The position numbers were made by a program, and so were the translations under genes. This document shows, piece after piece, positions 46,453 through 52,525 of a DNA stretch of 64,000 nucleotides. This stretch comes from Flavobacterium sp. LHD-85 (lineage in GTDB: Bacteria > Bacteroidota > Bacteroidia > Flavobacteriales > Flavobacteriaceae). The first letter of the stretch is position 1. Every line of letters starts with the position of its first letter. The stretch lies in assembly GCF_030929595.1 (NCBI RefSeq), contig NZ_JAVFVR010000006.1, positions 124,001 through 188,000 on the forward strand. The letters run 5' to 3'. The notes under the pieces were generated by a model. It was not told where the DNA came from, did no database searches, and saw nothing but the letters and a program-made list of their open reading frames with translations.

Positions 46453-47250
46453 TTAAATCCCAAAAAAGCTCTTAGAATTCCGAGTCGTTTCCTCCGCTAC
46501 TTTAGCTAAAGTAATTCCTTTAAACTGTGCAATTGTTCCAGCAACGAAAGGCAGAAAAGCAGGTTCGCAACGGCGTTCGTGGTATTTCTTTAAAATGCTG
46601 TTCGGTACATTTTTAGGAAGCATAAACGGCGCATCGGTTTCAATCATCATTCGGTCGAGCGGTACGTACTGAATGACTTCTTTTAAAGGACTGAAACGTT
46701 TGGCATCTGAAATCGCTCCCGTAAAACCCAGATAAAATCCGTTATCAAGATAGGTTTTGGCTTCTTGCAACGTTCCCGTAAAACAATGCACAACAGCTTT
46801 GGGCAATTGCGGTAAATAGTCTTTGGTAATATTCATAAAAGAACTAAAAGCGCTTCTTTCGTGCAAAAACAAAGGTTTCTGTACTTCAATCGCCAATTCT
46901 AATTGAGCTTTATAACATTCTTCCTGTTTGTTTCGGGGCGAAAAGTCACGATCAAAATCGAGTCCGCATTCGCCAACCGAAACTACGTGTTTCAGTTCTA
47001 ATAATTTCCTGAGTTTCGAAATACTCTGCGCATCAAAACTCTTAGCATCATGCGGGTGTATTCCCGCCGTAGCGTACAACACGCCCGGATACTGCCTCGC
47101 AATCTTTGCAGATTCTTCACTATTTCGTACGCATGTGCCCGTGAGTATCATTTGCGATACATCGGCATCGAGCGCGTCTTGTACGACATCGTCTATGTCG
47201 TTTTGGAATTGTTTGTTGGTCAAATTAATTCCGATATCTATGTAAGTCAT
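46453..47250 (-). CDS. TatD-family metal-dependent deoxyribonuclease
   Basis: A 265-residue TIM-barrel hydrolase. Metal ligands appear in YIDIGINLTNKQF (unusual: the typical HxH is replaced by D-x-G-x-N as in E. coli TatD), GVLYATAGIHPHDAKSF, GLDFDRDFSPRNKQEECYKAQLELA, HCFTGTLQEAKTYLDNG and IETDAPFMLP. The family has 3'-5' exonuclease activity on DNA and RNA. It is transcribed on the same strand as rtcB, separated by 360 bp of repeat-rich DNA. Confidence 0.9.
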   Translation of the reverse strand: MTYIDIGINLTNKQFQNDIDDVVQDALDADVSQMILTGTCVRNSEESAKIARQYPGVLYATAGIHPHDAKSFDAQSISKLRKLLELKHVVSVGECGLDFDRDFSPRNKQEECYKAQLELAIEVQKPLFLHERSAFSSFMNITKDYLPQLPKAVVHCFTGTLQEAKTYLDNGFYLGFTGAISDAKRFSPLKEVIQYVPLDRMMIETDAPFMLPKNVPNSILKKYHERRCEPAFLPFVAGTIAQFKGITLAKVAEETTRNSKSFFGI

Positions 47251-47261
47251 ATTTTTTGTTT

Positions 47262-47470
47262 TTTTGCCACGAAGGCACTAAGACACAAAGTTTTTTTTAT
47301 TCTTTGTGTTGGTTATTATTTTATTAATCTCGCAGAGTCGCTAAGTTTTTTTGTTTCACGCAGATTTTGCAGATTATGGCAGATTTAAAATGATTTTTAT
47401 AAATAATCTCCGAGCATCTGCTTAAATCTTTTTAAATCTGCGTGAAAAAATCTTTACCCTCAAAGTTTTT
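47262..47470. repeat. Dispersed inverted repeat cluster
   Basis: gccacgaaggcactaagaca at the left, then tttcacgcagattttgcaga (about 47352) facing aaatctgcgtgaa (about 47435). Same family as at 20865, 35262 and 52318. No gene. Confidence 0.75.
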
Positions 47471-47484
47471 CATTTCGACTAAAG

Positions 47485-47650
47485 AAAGAAATCTCAAAAA
47501 TCTTGCCTCTTGCCTCTTGCTTCTTCTCAATCCTCCCTGCTCCCGTCATCCGCCATTCTCACTAATTAAAGAAATCTCAAAAATCTTCCTTCTTGCCTCT
47601 TGCTTCTTCTCAATCCTCACGGCTTCCGTCATCCGCCATTCTCACCAATT
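47485..47650. repeat. 83-bp tandem duplication covering the rtcB 3' end
   Basis: Two directly abutting 83-bp copies (47485-47567 and 47568-47650) differ at six positions. The inner copy contains the last 13 codons of rtcB plus 3' flank. The outer copy, read in the same frame, still encodes LVRMADDGSRED and a stop; its differences in the coding part are all synonymous (TTG/TTA, GGA/GGG, CGT/AGG). Confidence 0.9.
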
Positions 47651-49031
47651 TTGGAGTAAACTTCGCTACAACATCCACTAAATCTTTCTGCGCTTCCATC
47701 ACCTGATTGATATCTTTATATGCCATTGGGGCTTCGTCTAGACCTGCTCCGATAAGCGTAACGCCATGATCTCTCAGGATCAATTTCATTTCGGTTTGCG
47801 TAATGTTTTTTATGGCTTGGGTTCTGCTCATTTGTCTTCCTGCTCCATGCGAAGCCGAATTGATGGCGTTCTCCTCGCCTTTTCCTCTCACCAAAAATCC
47901 CGGTGCGGTCATACTTCCCGGAATGATTCCCATAACGCCTTTTCCGGCTGGGGTTGCTCCTTTTCTATGTACAATCACTTCTTCGCCGTTCCAGATTTCT
48001 TTCCAGGCAAAATTATGGTGGTTTTCGACTTTGGCTAAAATTGTTGCACCTAGAGCGCGTTCCATTTTGTTATGGATAATCTCGTGACAAGCCGACGCGT
48101 AATCTCCCGCCAAATTCATCGCCAACCAATATTCTTGTCCTAATTGTGAGTTCATATCCAAATACGCTAAGTTTTTGGCTACTTCTGGAAGTCTGCACTC
48201 GTATTTGGCTATTTTAGTATAATGTCCAGCAATGGTTGCTCCCATTCCACGTGAACCGGAATGCGTTAACAATGCGACGTATTTTCCTTTTGGGATATTT
48301 AGAACCGCATCGTCTTGCGCAAATTCCATGATTCCGAATTCCACAAAGTGATTTCCACCACCCGAAGATCCTAATTGCGACCAAGCTTTATCTTTCAAGT
48401 TCTTCACAAATGGATTCATATTAAAAGTCTCGTTCTCCAAAACCGCATGATCTGATTTGTACTGACCGTGAAATCCGTGACCTGCTCCAAAAATAGAATT
48501 GGCAATTAATTCTTTTTTGAATTTAGCTTCGTTTTCAAAGTAAAAATCTTCTGGAATATCATAAACCGACAACGCCATTCTACACCCAATATCAACTCCA
48601 ACACCATACGGAATAATGGCATTTTTTGTAGCTAGAACTCCGCCAATCGGTAATCCGTAACCTTGGTGCGCGTCTGGCATTAAAGCTCCAGCAACCGTAA
48701 CAGGCAATTTCATGGCAACTTCCATTTGTTTTCTGGCTCCGTCTTCGATATGATCTAATCCGTAAGCCGAATATGCATTCGGATTCTGATTTAAAGCGAT
48801 GAAATCTTCTGGTTTTTCATTCGATTTTTCGATTAAAGCCACAGCCAGTTTGCTGAAGATTTTATCGTCGATATAATTCTCTGGAGTTTCTAAGACGTTT
48901 TTGAAATTTGCAATCATTTCATCTCTTGTGAATCCGTTTCTTTTGCTGTTTATTTTTAATGCGATTCCGATTATTTTTCCTTCTGGGAATCCTAATTCTA
49001 ATATATCTGTTCCGTTTATTTGTGTTTTCAT
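47610..49031 (-). CDS. rtcB: RtcB-family RNA ligase
   Basis: A 473-residue GTP/Mn-dependent 3'-5' RNA ligase that joins 2',3'-cyclic-phosphate or 3'-phosphate ends to 5'-OH ends. Diagnostic segments: VAGALMPDAHQGYGLPIGGVLAT, YGVGVDIGCRMALS, LGSSGGGNHFVEFGIME, THSGSRGMGATIAGHY, GVMGIIPGSMTAPGFLVRGKG and NSASHGAGRQMSRTQA (guanylylation His). An upstream in-frame Met would add 23 residues of poor quality; the start MKTQINGTDILELG at 49031 fits the family. It lies downstream of Ro60 and the Y-RNA array on the same strand, as in enterobacterial rsr-yrl-rtcB loci. No rtcA or RtcR is present. Confidence 0.95.
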   Translation of the reverse strand: MKTQINGTDILELGFPEGKIIGIALKINSKRNGFTRDEMIANFKNVLETPENYIDDKIFSKLAVALIEKSNEKPEDFIALNQNPNAYSAYGLDHIEDGARKQMEVAMKLPVTVAGALMPDAHQGYGLPIGGVLATKNAIIPYGVGVDIGCRMALSVYDIPEDFYFENEAKFKKELIANSIFGAGHGFHGQYKSDHAVLENETFNMNPFVKNLKDKAWSQLGSSGGGNHFVEFGIMEFAQDDAVLNIPKGKYVALLTHSGSRGMGATIAGHYTKIAKYECRLPEVAKNLAYLDMNSQLGQEYWLAMNLAGDYASACHEIIHNKMERALGATILAKVENHHNFAWKEIWNGEEVIVHRKGATPAGKGVMGIIPGSMTAPGFLVRGKGEENAINSASHGAGRQMSRTQAIKNITQTEMKLILRDHGVTLIGAGLDEAPMAYKDINQVMEAQKDLVDVVAKFTPKLVRMADDGSRED

Positions 49032-49052
49032 TTGTTTTGTTTTTTTTTTAAA

Positions 49053-49112
49053 AGAGTATAGAAAAAAGATCATAGAAAATAGACTTTTCCAAAGTCTCAA
49101 AATCTATACTCT
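49053..49112 (-). promoter_or_regulatory. Long hairpin in the rtcB leader
   Basis: Perfect 10-bp arms AGAGTATAGA (49053-49062) and TCTATACTCT (49103-49112) enclose a second stem GACTTT/AAAGTC (49082-49096). It ends 22 bp before the rtcB start codon. It could be a processing site or translational control element between the Y array and rtcB. Confidence 0.6.
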
Positions 49113-49159
49113 ATTCTCTTTATTCTATTTTCTTTTTTTAATTCATAATTTTTAAAAGA

Positions 49160-49218
49160 GGTAACACTTAGGAATGGTCTAATTTTCTTGGAACGAAGTA
49201 ACCATTTCCTGACGACAC
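49160..49218 (-). ncRNA. Y-RNA-like unit 5
   Basis: On the minus strand: conserved GUCGU then AGGAA(A)UGGU, the shared UACUUCG, a short loop, and ACCAUUCCU (49170-49178), which closes the stem with one bulged A. There is no T-arm or D-arm, so it is a minimal unit of about 59 nt. Identity as Y RNA is inferred from the shared motif and its place between Ro60 and RtcB genes. Confidence 0.6.
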
Positions 49219-49231
49219 TCTTTTTTAAGAG

Positions 49232-49305
49232 CAATATTCTATAAGCGACTTTTAGGATTCGAACCTAATATTATCATGCCGCGAAGTAGCGCTTTATAGA
49301 CGGCA
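49232..49305 (-). ncRNA. Y-RNA-like unit 4, with T arm
   Basis: On the minus strand GCCGU, then UCUAUAA(A)GCG (49290-49300) pairs with CGCUUAUAGA (49238-49247) with one bulge; the shared CUACUUCG lies inside. The interior holds a perfect tRNA T arm UUAGG-UUCGAAU-CCUAA (49252-49268), the consensus T loop. No D arm or acceptor is present. About 74 nt. Confidence 0.7.
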
Positions 49306-49324
49306 TCTTATTTTTTGAAAAAGT

Positions 49325-49379
49325 AATAATTTATAAGAGTTAATATTCAACCTAAACGAAGTAGCTCTCATACACGACA
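49325..49379 (-). ncRNA. Y-RNA-like unit 3, minimal
   Basis: GUCGU, then UAUGAGAG (49365-49372) pairs with CUCUUAUA (49332-49339) over 8 bp with one G-U, a wobble that is possible only on the minus strand. The shared CUACUUCGU follows the 5' arm. The loop holds a degenerate AGGUUGAAUAU, perhaps a decayed T arm. About 55 nt. Confidence 0.6.
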
Positions 49380-49404
49380 TTTTTCAGTTTTAAAAAGAAG
49401 TAAA

Positions 49405-49519
49405 AAGCAATAAGAGAAACGGGGCTTGTCTTGCCAGAGTCGAACTGGATAACCTTGCTGATTTTACAACTTCGCTATTCCTCCCCAAATTTGAGACGAA
49501 GTAACTCTTATTTACGACA
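49405..49519 (-). ncRNA. Y-RNA-like unit 2, with T arm and acceptor-like stem
   Basis: GUCGU, then AAUAAGAG (49505-49512) pairs perfectly with CUCUUAUU (49409-49416). UUACUUCGUC follows the 5' arm. Inside, UGGGG pairs with CCCCG as an acceptor-like stem in normal tRNA order, and CCAG-UUCGACU-CUGG is a T arm. A D-arm is not evident. About 115 nt. Confidence 0.7.
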
Positions 49520-49540
49520 TTCTTTTTTATTTTTAAAACA

Positions 49541-49678
49541 AGGCAACAAACGATTAGTGAAATTTACGTGCTCTACCACTGAGCTACACTTCCTTTTATA
49601 TTTTTTTCTTGCGGAAGTGGCAGGGCTCGAACCCGCGACAACGTCGTTAACAACGAAGTAACACTTATCTACGACACT
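49541..49678 (-). ncRNA. Y-RNA-like unit 1 with permuted tRNA-like module
   Basis: On the minus strand the unit starts GUCGUAGAUAAG, with GAUAAGUG (49662-49669) pairing 7 of 8 with CACUAAUC (49552-49559) and UUACUUCGU next. Inside are, in order, a T arm GCGGG-UUCGAGC-CCUGC (49620-49636), the acceptor strand CACUUCC (49613-49619), a 19-nt A-rich loop, the acceptor strand GGAAGUG (49587-49593; 7 perfect pairs) and a D arm UAGCUCAGUGGUAGAGCA (49569-49586). This is a tRNA whose halves are swapped and whose anticodon arm is replaced by the long closing stem, the geometry known for YrlA-type Y RNAs. It is the first unit after the promoter. Confidence 0.85.
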
Positions 49679-49717
49679 TGCTTTTTATTCTTATTTTCAA
49701 TGAACTTATTTCTTTTA

Positions 49718-49757
49718 CAAATATTCAAATCATACTGCGCAATTATTTTGCGCAGTA
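49718..49757 (-). promoter_or_regulatory. Y-array promoter with palindromic operator (O1)
   Basis: A 25-bp palindrome (49733-49757; arms TACTGCGCAA and TTGCGCAGTA around 5 nt) stands 7 bp upstream of the -7-like box AATATTTG (49718-49725). No normally spaced -33 TTG is seen, as expected for an activator-dependent promoter. It lies 10 bp past the Ro60 stop codon and 40 bp before unit 1. Confidence 0.75.
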
Positions 49758-49767
49758 GATTGAAAGT

Positions 49768-51285
49768 TTACAATTCTATTCGATTAATGTAATTCAAAGC
49801 GCTGTTTTTATCCTCTAAAGCATTCAAAACATCAAACACTTTATCTGACCAGCCGGCTATTAAATATACATCGTTTTTTTCTATGTTTATTGGCGACTGA
49901 CCGTAACCAGCCAAATCAAACAAATACAATTTTGCATTTGGTGCGATACTTTTATATCGATTCCATGAATTTGCAAATGAGTCTTTTGTGTACGCGTTAT
50001 TCCACATTTGAACGTCTGTAAACAACATTACTTTGTCTACAATTTCTTTTCGGGCGATTAAATCTTCCAAAACCAAATGACCATTTGTAGCGTAACCCAC
50101 TTCACCTTCACGTTTGTAATATTCGTTGACGTTGGCCAATATGCTTCGTTTTGGCATATTGATTATTTTCCAACGATCACCAAACATACCGCTTACCACA
50201 TTTTTACAACGGCTTTGCATTAACATACCCAACATCAAACCGATATCATAAAGCAATACTTTACTTTTTGGTGAAATTGGCTGTTGCATTGAACCCGAAA
50301 CGTCACAAGCAATTACGACCGATGTGTTTACATCAAAACCTTTTATGTTTTGTGAACTCGCCATAACAGCATCTTCCAAGGCATCTAAAACCATTGAAGT
50401 GTATTTGAAATTCAAATCTTTCACTTCACGATAAGCGGCTAAAAATCGGAAAGGCAATTGTTTTGAGTTTGCGACTGCTTTTTCGTTAGAAAGATAATCG
50501 CATACTTTTTGGATATGAAAACCAGAAACATTCGCTTCTAAGATATTTCGTAAGTTACGCAACAAAGCCATGTAACCTATTTTACCGCTATCAATCAATT
50601 CTTCCCATTTTTGAGTAAATGCTTTTTGTTTTTCAAATTCGTTATAAAACTTTATCTGACCTAATTGCGACAACTCAGTTTCCCAAGTATATGGCGTTTG
50701 CAAAGTGTTACTCACAACTTTATTAAAAATGATTTGTTGCGCTTCGTCTTTTGCTTTCGGATGAACCAAAAACAAAGCATCTTTTAATTTAACCACGCCA
50801 TCACGATTGTATTTTGCGAATTGGTATTCGTCAAATTTATTGAATGAAACCGCTAAACCTTTTTGGATTTGTTTTGATAAACGGTTTAATTTCTTAACGC
50901 CATTTCGTTCGTTTGCCATTTGATAATAAGCCAATAATTCTGTGATTTCATCTGCACGCTGAATTACATTGATTATCATTTTACTGATTAATGAATCGCC
51001 AGAATAAATTTTAGCCAATTCTACAACCAAAACTAATGGCACTGAACGCATATGCATTTCGTTGCGGGCATAAACTGCCAATTTTGCAACAAATACTGGA
51101 TTACATTTTTTAATCAAGTTTTTGATTCGCTCTAAACGAGTTGTATCTTTTTCATAAAATGAAGCACTTAAGCTTGTTGTTACAACTGCTGCGTATAATT
51201 CGTATTCTGATGTTAAAGAAAAAGCCGGTGCATTTTCGTGATTAACTATATTGTTTTTCTCTTTTGCTAAAAAATTGAATTTCAT
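49768..51285 (-). CDS. rsr: Ro60 orthologue (TROVE domain plus vWFA)
   Basis: A 505-residue ring-shaped RNA-binding protein. The N-terminal TROVE/HEAT part (about 1-315) includes AKLAVYARNEMHMRSVPLVLVVELAK, ETELSQLGQIKFYNEFEKQKAFTQKWEEL and GYMALLRNLRNILEANVS. The C-terminal vWFA domain starts near 320 with the MIDAS motif VIACDVSGSMQQP and continues to YLIAGWSDKVFDVLNALED. Animal and bacterial Ro60 bind Y RNAs and misfolded RNAs and can tether exonucleases such as PNPase. Position next to Y-like RNAs and rtcB fits. The promoter carries the same palindrome as the Y array. Length is close to human Ro60 (538). Confidence 0.93.
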   Translation of the reverse strand: MKFNFLAKEKNNIVNHENAPAFSLTSEYELYAAVVTTSLSASFYEKDTTRLERIKNLIKKCNPVFVAKLAVYARNEMHMRSVPLVLVVELAKIYSGDSLISKMIINVIQRADEITELLAYYQMANERNGVKKLNRLSKQIQKGLAVSFNKFDEYQFAKYNRDGVVKLKDALFLVHPKAKDEAQQIIFNKVVSNTLQTPYTWETELSQLGQIKFYNEFEKQKAFTQKWEELIDSGKIGYMALLRNLRNILEANVSGFHIQKVCDYLSNEKAVANSKQLPFRFLAAYREVKDLNFKYTSMVLDALEDAVMASSQNIKGFDVNTSVVIACDVSGSMQQPISPKSKVLLYDIGLMLGMLMQSRCKNVVSGMFGDRWKIINMPKRSILANVNEYYKREGEVGYATNGHLVLEDLIARKEIVDKVMLFTDVQMWNNAYTKDSFANSWNRYKSIAPNAKLYLFDLAGYGQSPINIEKNDVYLIAGWSDKVFDVLNALEDKNSALNYINRIEL

Positions 51286-51334
51286 AATTTCTGGTTTTTA
51301 AAATTAGACAATGGTTATTGTTTTATTTCTTGAG

Positions 51335-51374
51335 CAAAGATTTCAAAACCACTACGCAATTATTTTGCGCAGTA
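51335..51374 (-). promoter_or_regulatory. Ro60 promoter with palindromic operator (O2)
   Basis: Near-identical palindrome to O1 (51350-51374; two differences in the right arm as read on the transcript strand) 7 bp upstream of the -7-like box AATCTTTG (51335-51342), which is about 50 bp before the Ro60 start. Confidence 0.75.
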
Positions 51375-51414
51375 AAAAAAGAATTTTAAATTTGAGTAAA
51401 TATTAATTTGAAAA

Positions 51415-51655
51415 AAGCGCATAAATCCCAGAGGGATGGCATATTTATAGATATTTCTAGATTAGAAAAAAAGAGTCCCAGAGAGACAAAATCTTTATAA
51501 CTATTTTTCAGGATCCATTTCAAAAGCTCCAGCGGGGTGACATATGTATTGATGAAATATAAAATTTGAAGGTGTCGCTCCGCTGGAGCTTTATGGTTGG
51601 GTCTTATAAATTAGCTATAAATATTTCGCTCCTCTGGAGCTTTTAATAGATAAAA
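51415..51655. repeat. Group of short dispersed repeats (ctccagcgg type)
   Basis: Between Ro60 and the HD gene are copies of a known Bacteroidota intergenic element: agctccagcgggg (about 51528) facing gctccgctggagct (about 51575), gctcctctggagct (about 51630), and two cccagaggga-like pieces (51427, 51478). No gene is supported in this 380-bp gap. Confidence 0.7.
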
Positions 51656-51667
51656 CAAAAACACAAG

Positions 51668-52315
51668 ATGAATTTAAAGGAAATATATTCTGAATTACTC
51701 TCTAATATTGGCTTTTCAGCAAATGACATTCAGCAAAACTGGTTGGATCTAGAAAAGGCATATTCCAAAAAATCAAGACATTACCATAATCTCACGCACT
51801 TAAAAGAAATGATTGCCCTTTTTGAAATTTATCGTGATAAACTTGAAAACCCGAATGAAATATTATTTTCTATTTTCTATCATGATTTTGTGTATTCGGC
51901 TTCTAAAAAAGATAACGAACTCAAAAGCGCCGAGTTTGCTGTATCTATTTTTACAGATGTTAAACCCGACAGGTTTAAAAAACCAATCGGGTTTGCGGAA
52001 TTTGATCATTACTTGGTTTTTGACGCGATCTGCGCAACGCAACAACATCAGCAAAATGCAATTGAAGATATAAATTGGTTAATCGATTTTGATTTGAAAA
52101 TCCTTGCTAAAGATTGGGATGATTATAAAATCTATTTTGAACAAATTAGAAAAGAATACCGCATTTATCCTGATTTTTTATATAAACCTGGGCGTGCAAA
52201 AGCGTTGAAGCATTTTCTGGAGAATGAGTTTATTTTTCAGACTGATGAATTTAGAGGTTTGTATGAAGAAAAAGCTCGAGCTAATATTGAGAAAGAAATA
52301 AAGTTATTAAGCTAA
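51668..52315 (+). CDS. HD-domain metal-dependent phosphohydrolase
   Basis: A 215-residue protein with the COG4339-type pattern: SRHYHNLTHLKEMIALFE (first His), FSIFYHDFVYS (HD), and a distal DFDLKILAKDWDDYKIYFEQIRKEY segment. Such proteins are predicted phosphohydrolases; substrate unknown. It is divergent from Ro60 and precedes the WYL-regulator gene on the same strand. Its location in an RNA-repair neighbourhood invites a test of activity on 2',3'-cyclic or nucleotide substrates, but that is inference. Confidence 0.85.
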   Translation: MNLKEIYSELLSNIGFSANDIQQNWLDLEKAYSKKSRHYHNLTHLKEMIALFEIYRDKLENPNEILFSIFYHDFVYSASKKDNELKSAEFAVSIFTDVKPDRFKKPIGFAEFDHYLVFDAICATQQHQQNAIEDINWLIDFDLKILAKDWDDYKIYFEQIRKEYRIYPDFLYKPGRAKALKHFLENEFIFQTDEFRGLYEEKARANIEKEIKLLS

Positions 52316-52317
52316 AA

Positions 52318-52510
52318 ATTGAATCTCGCAAAGACGCGAAGACGCAAGGTTTTTTGTTTCACGCAGATTTTACAGATTTGAGCAGATCTAAAAAGATTTT
52401 ATTTTTAAAATAATCTGCTGAATCTGCCTAAATCATTTTTAATCTGCGTGAAACAAATCTTAATAATCATTAAATTAAAAAACTTTGCGTCTTCGTGACT
52501 TTGCGAGCAA
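52318..52510. repeat. Long imperfect inverted repeat between HD and WYL genes
   Basis: Left arm ctcgcaaagacgcgaagacg (about 52323) and tttcacgcagatttta (about 52357) face taatctgcgtgaaaca (about 52440) and ctttgcgtcttcgtgac (about 52482). The two arms could form a hairpin close to 190 nt, in the leader of the WYL gene. Confidence 0.8.
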
Positions 52511-52525
52511 AAAACACACAAAGCA

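Noticed and set aside
49032..49100. N-terminal extension of RtcB
   Set aside because: The 23 extra residues are hydrophobic/basic, encoded by the leader hairpin, and absent from the family pattern; Met at 49031 is preferred.
49431..49661. 76-codon plus-strand ORF between rtcB and the Ro60 gene
   Set aside because: It runs antisense through the Y-RNA-like units 1 and 2; the C-terminal residues are a reading of the antisense T arm, as commonly mis-annotated opposite tRNAs.
49541..49678. A normal tRNA gene or tRNA pseudogene in the rtcB-Ro60 gap
   Set aside because: The T-arm half precedes the D-arm half and there is no anticodon arm; a decayed tRNA would not keep a perfect acceptor stem in swapped order together with the motif shared by four further units.
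49160..49680. CRISPR array
   Set aside because: Five spaced copies of a 20-24 nt motif suggested it, but spacing varies from 77 to 159 nt, the copies differ, and each copy has a matching complementary arm downstream; no cas genes are present.
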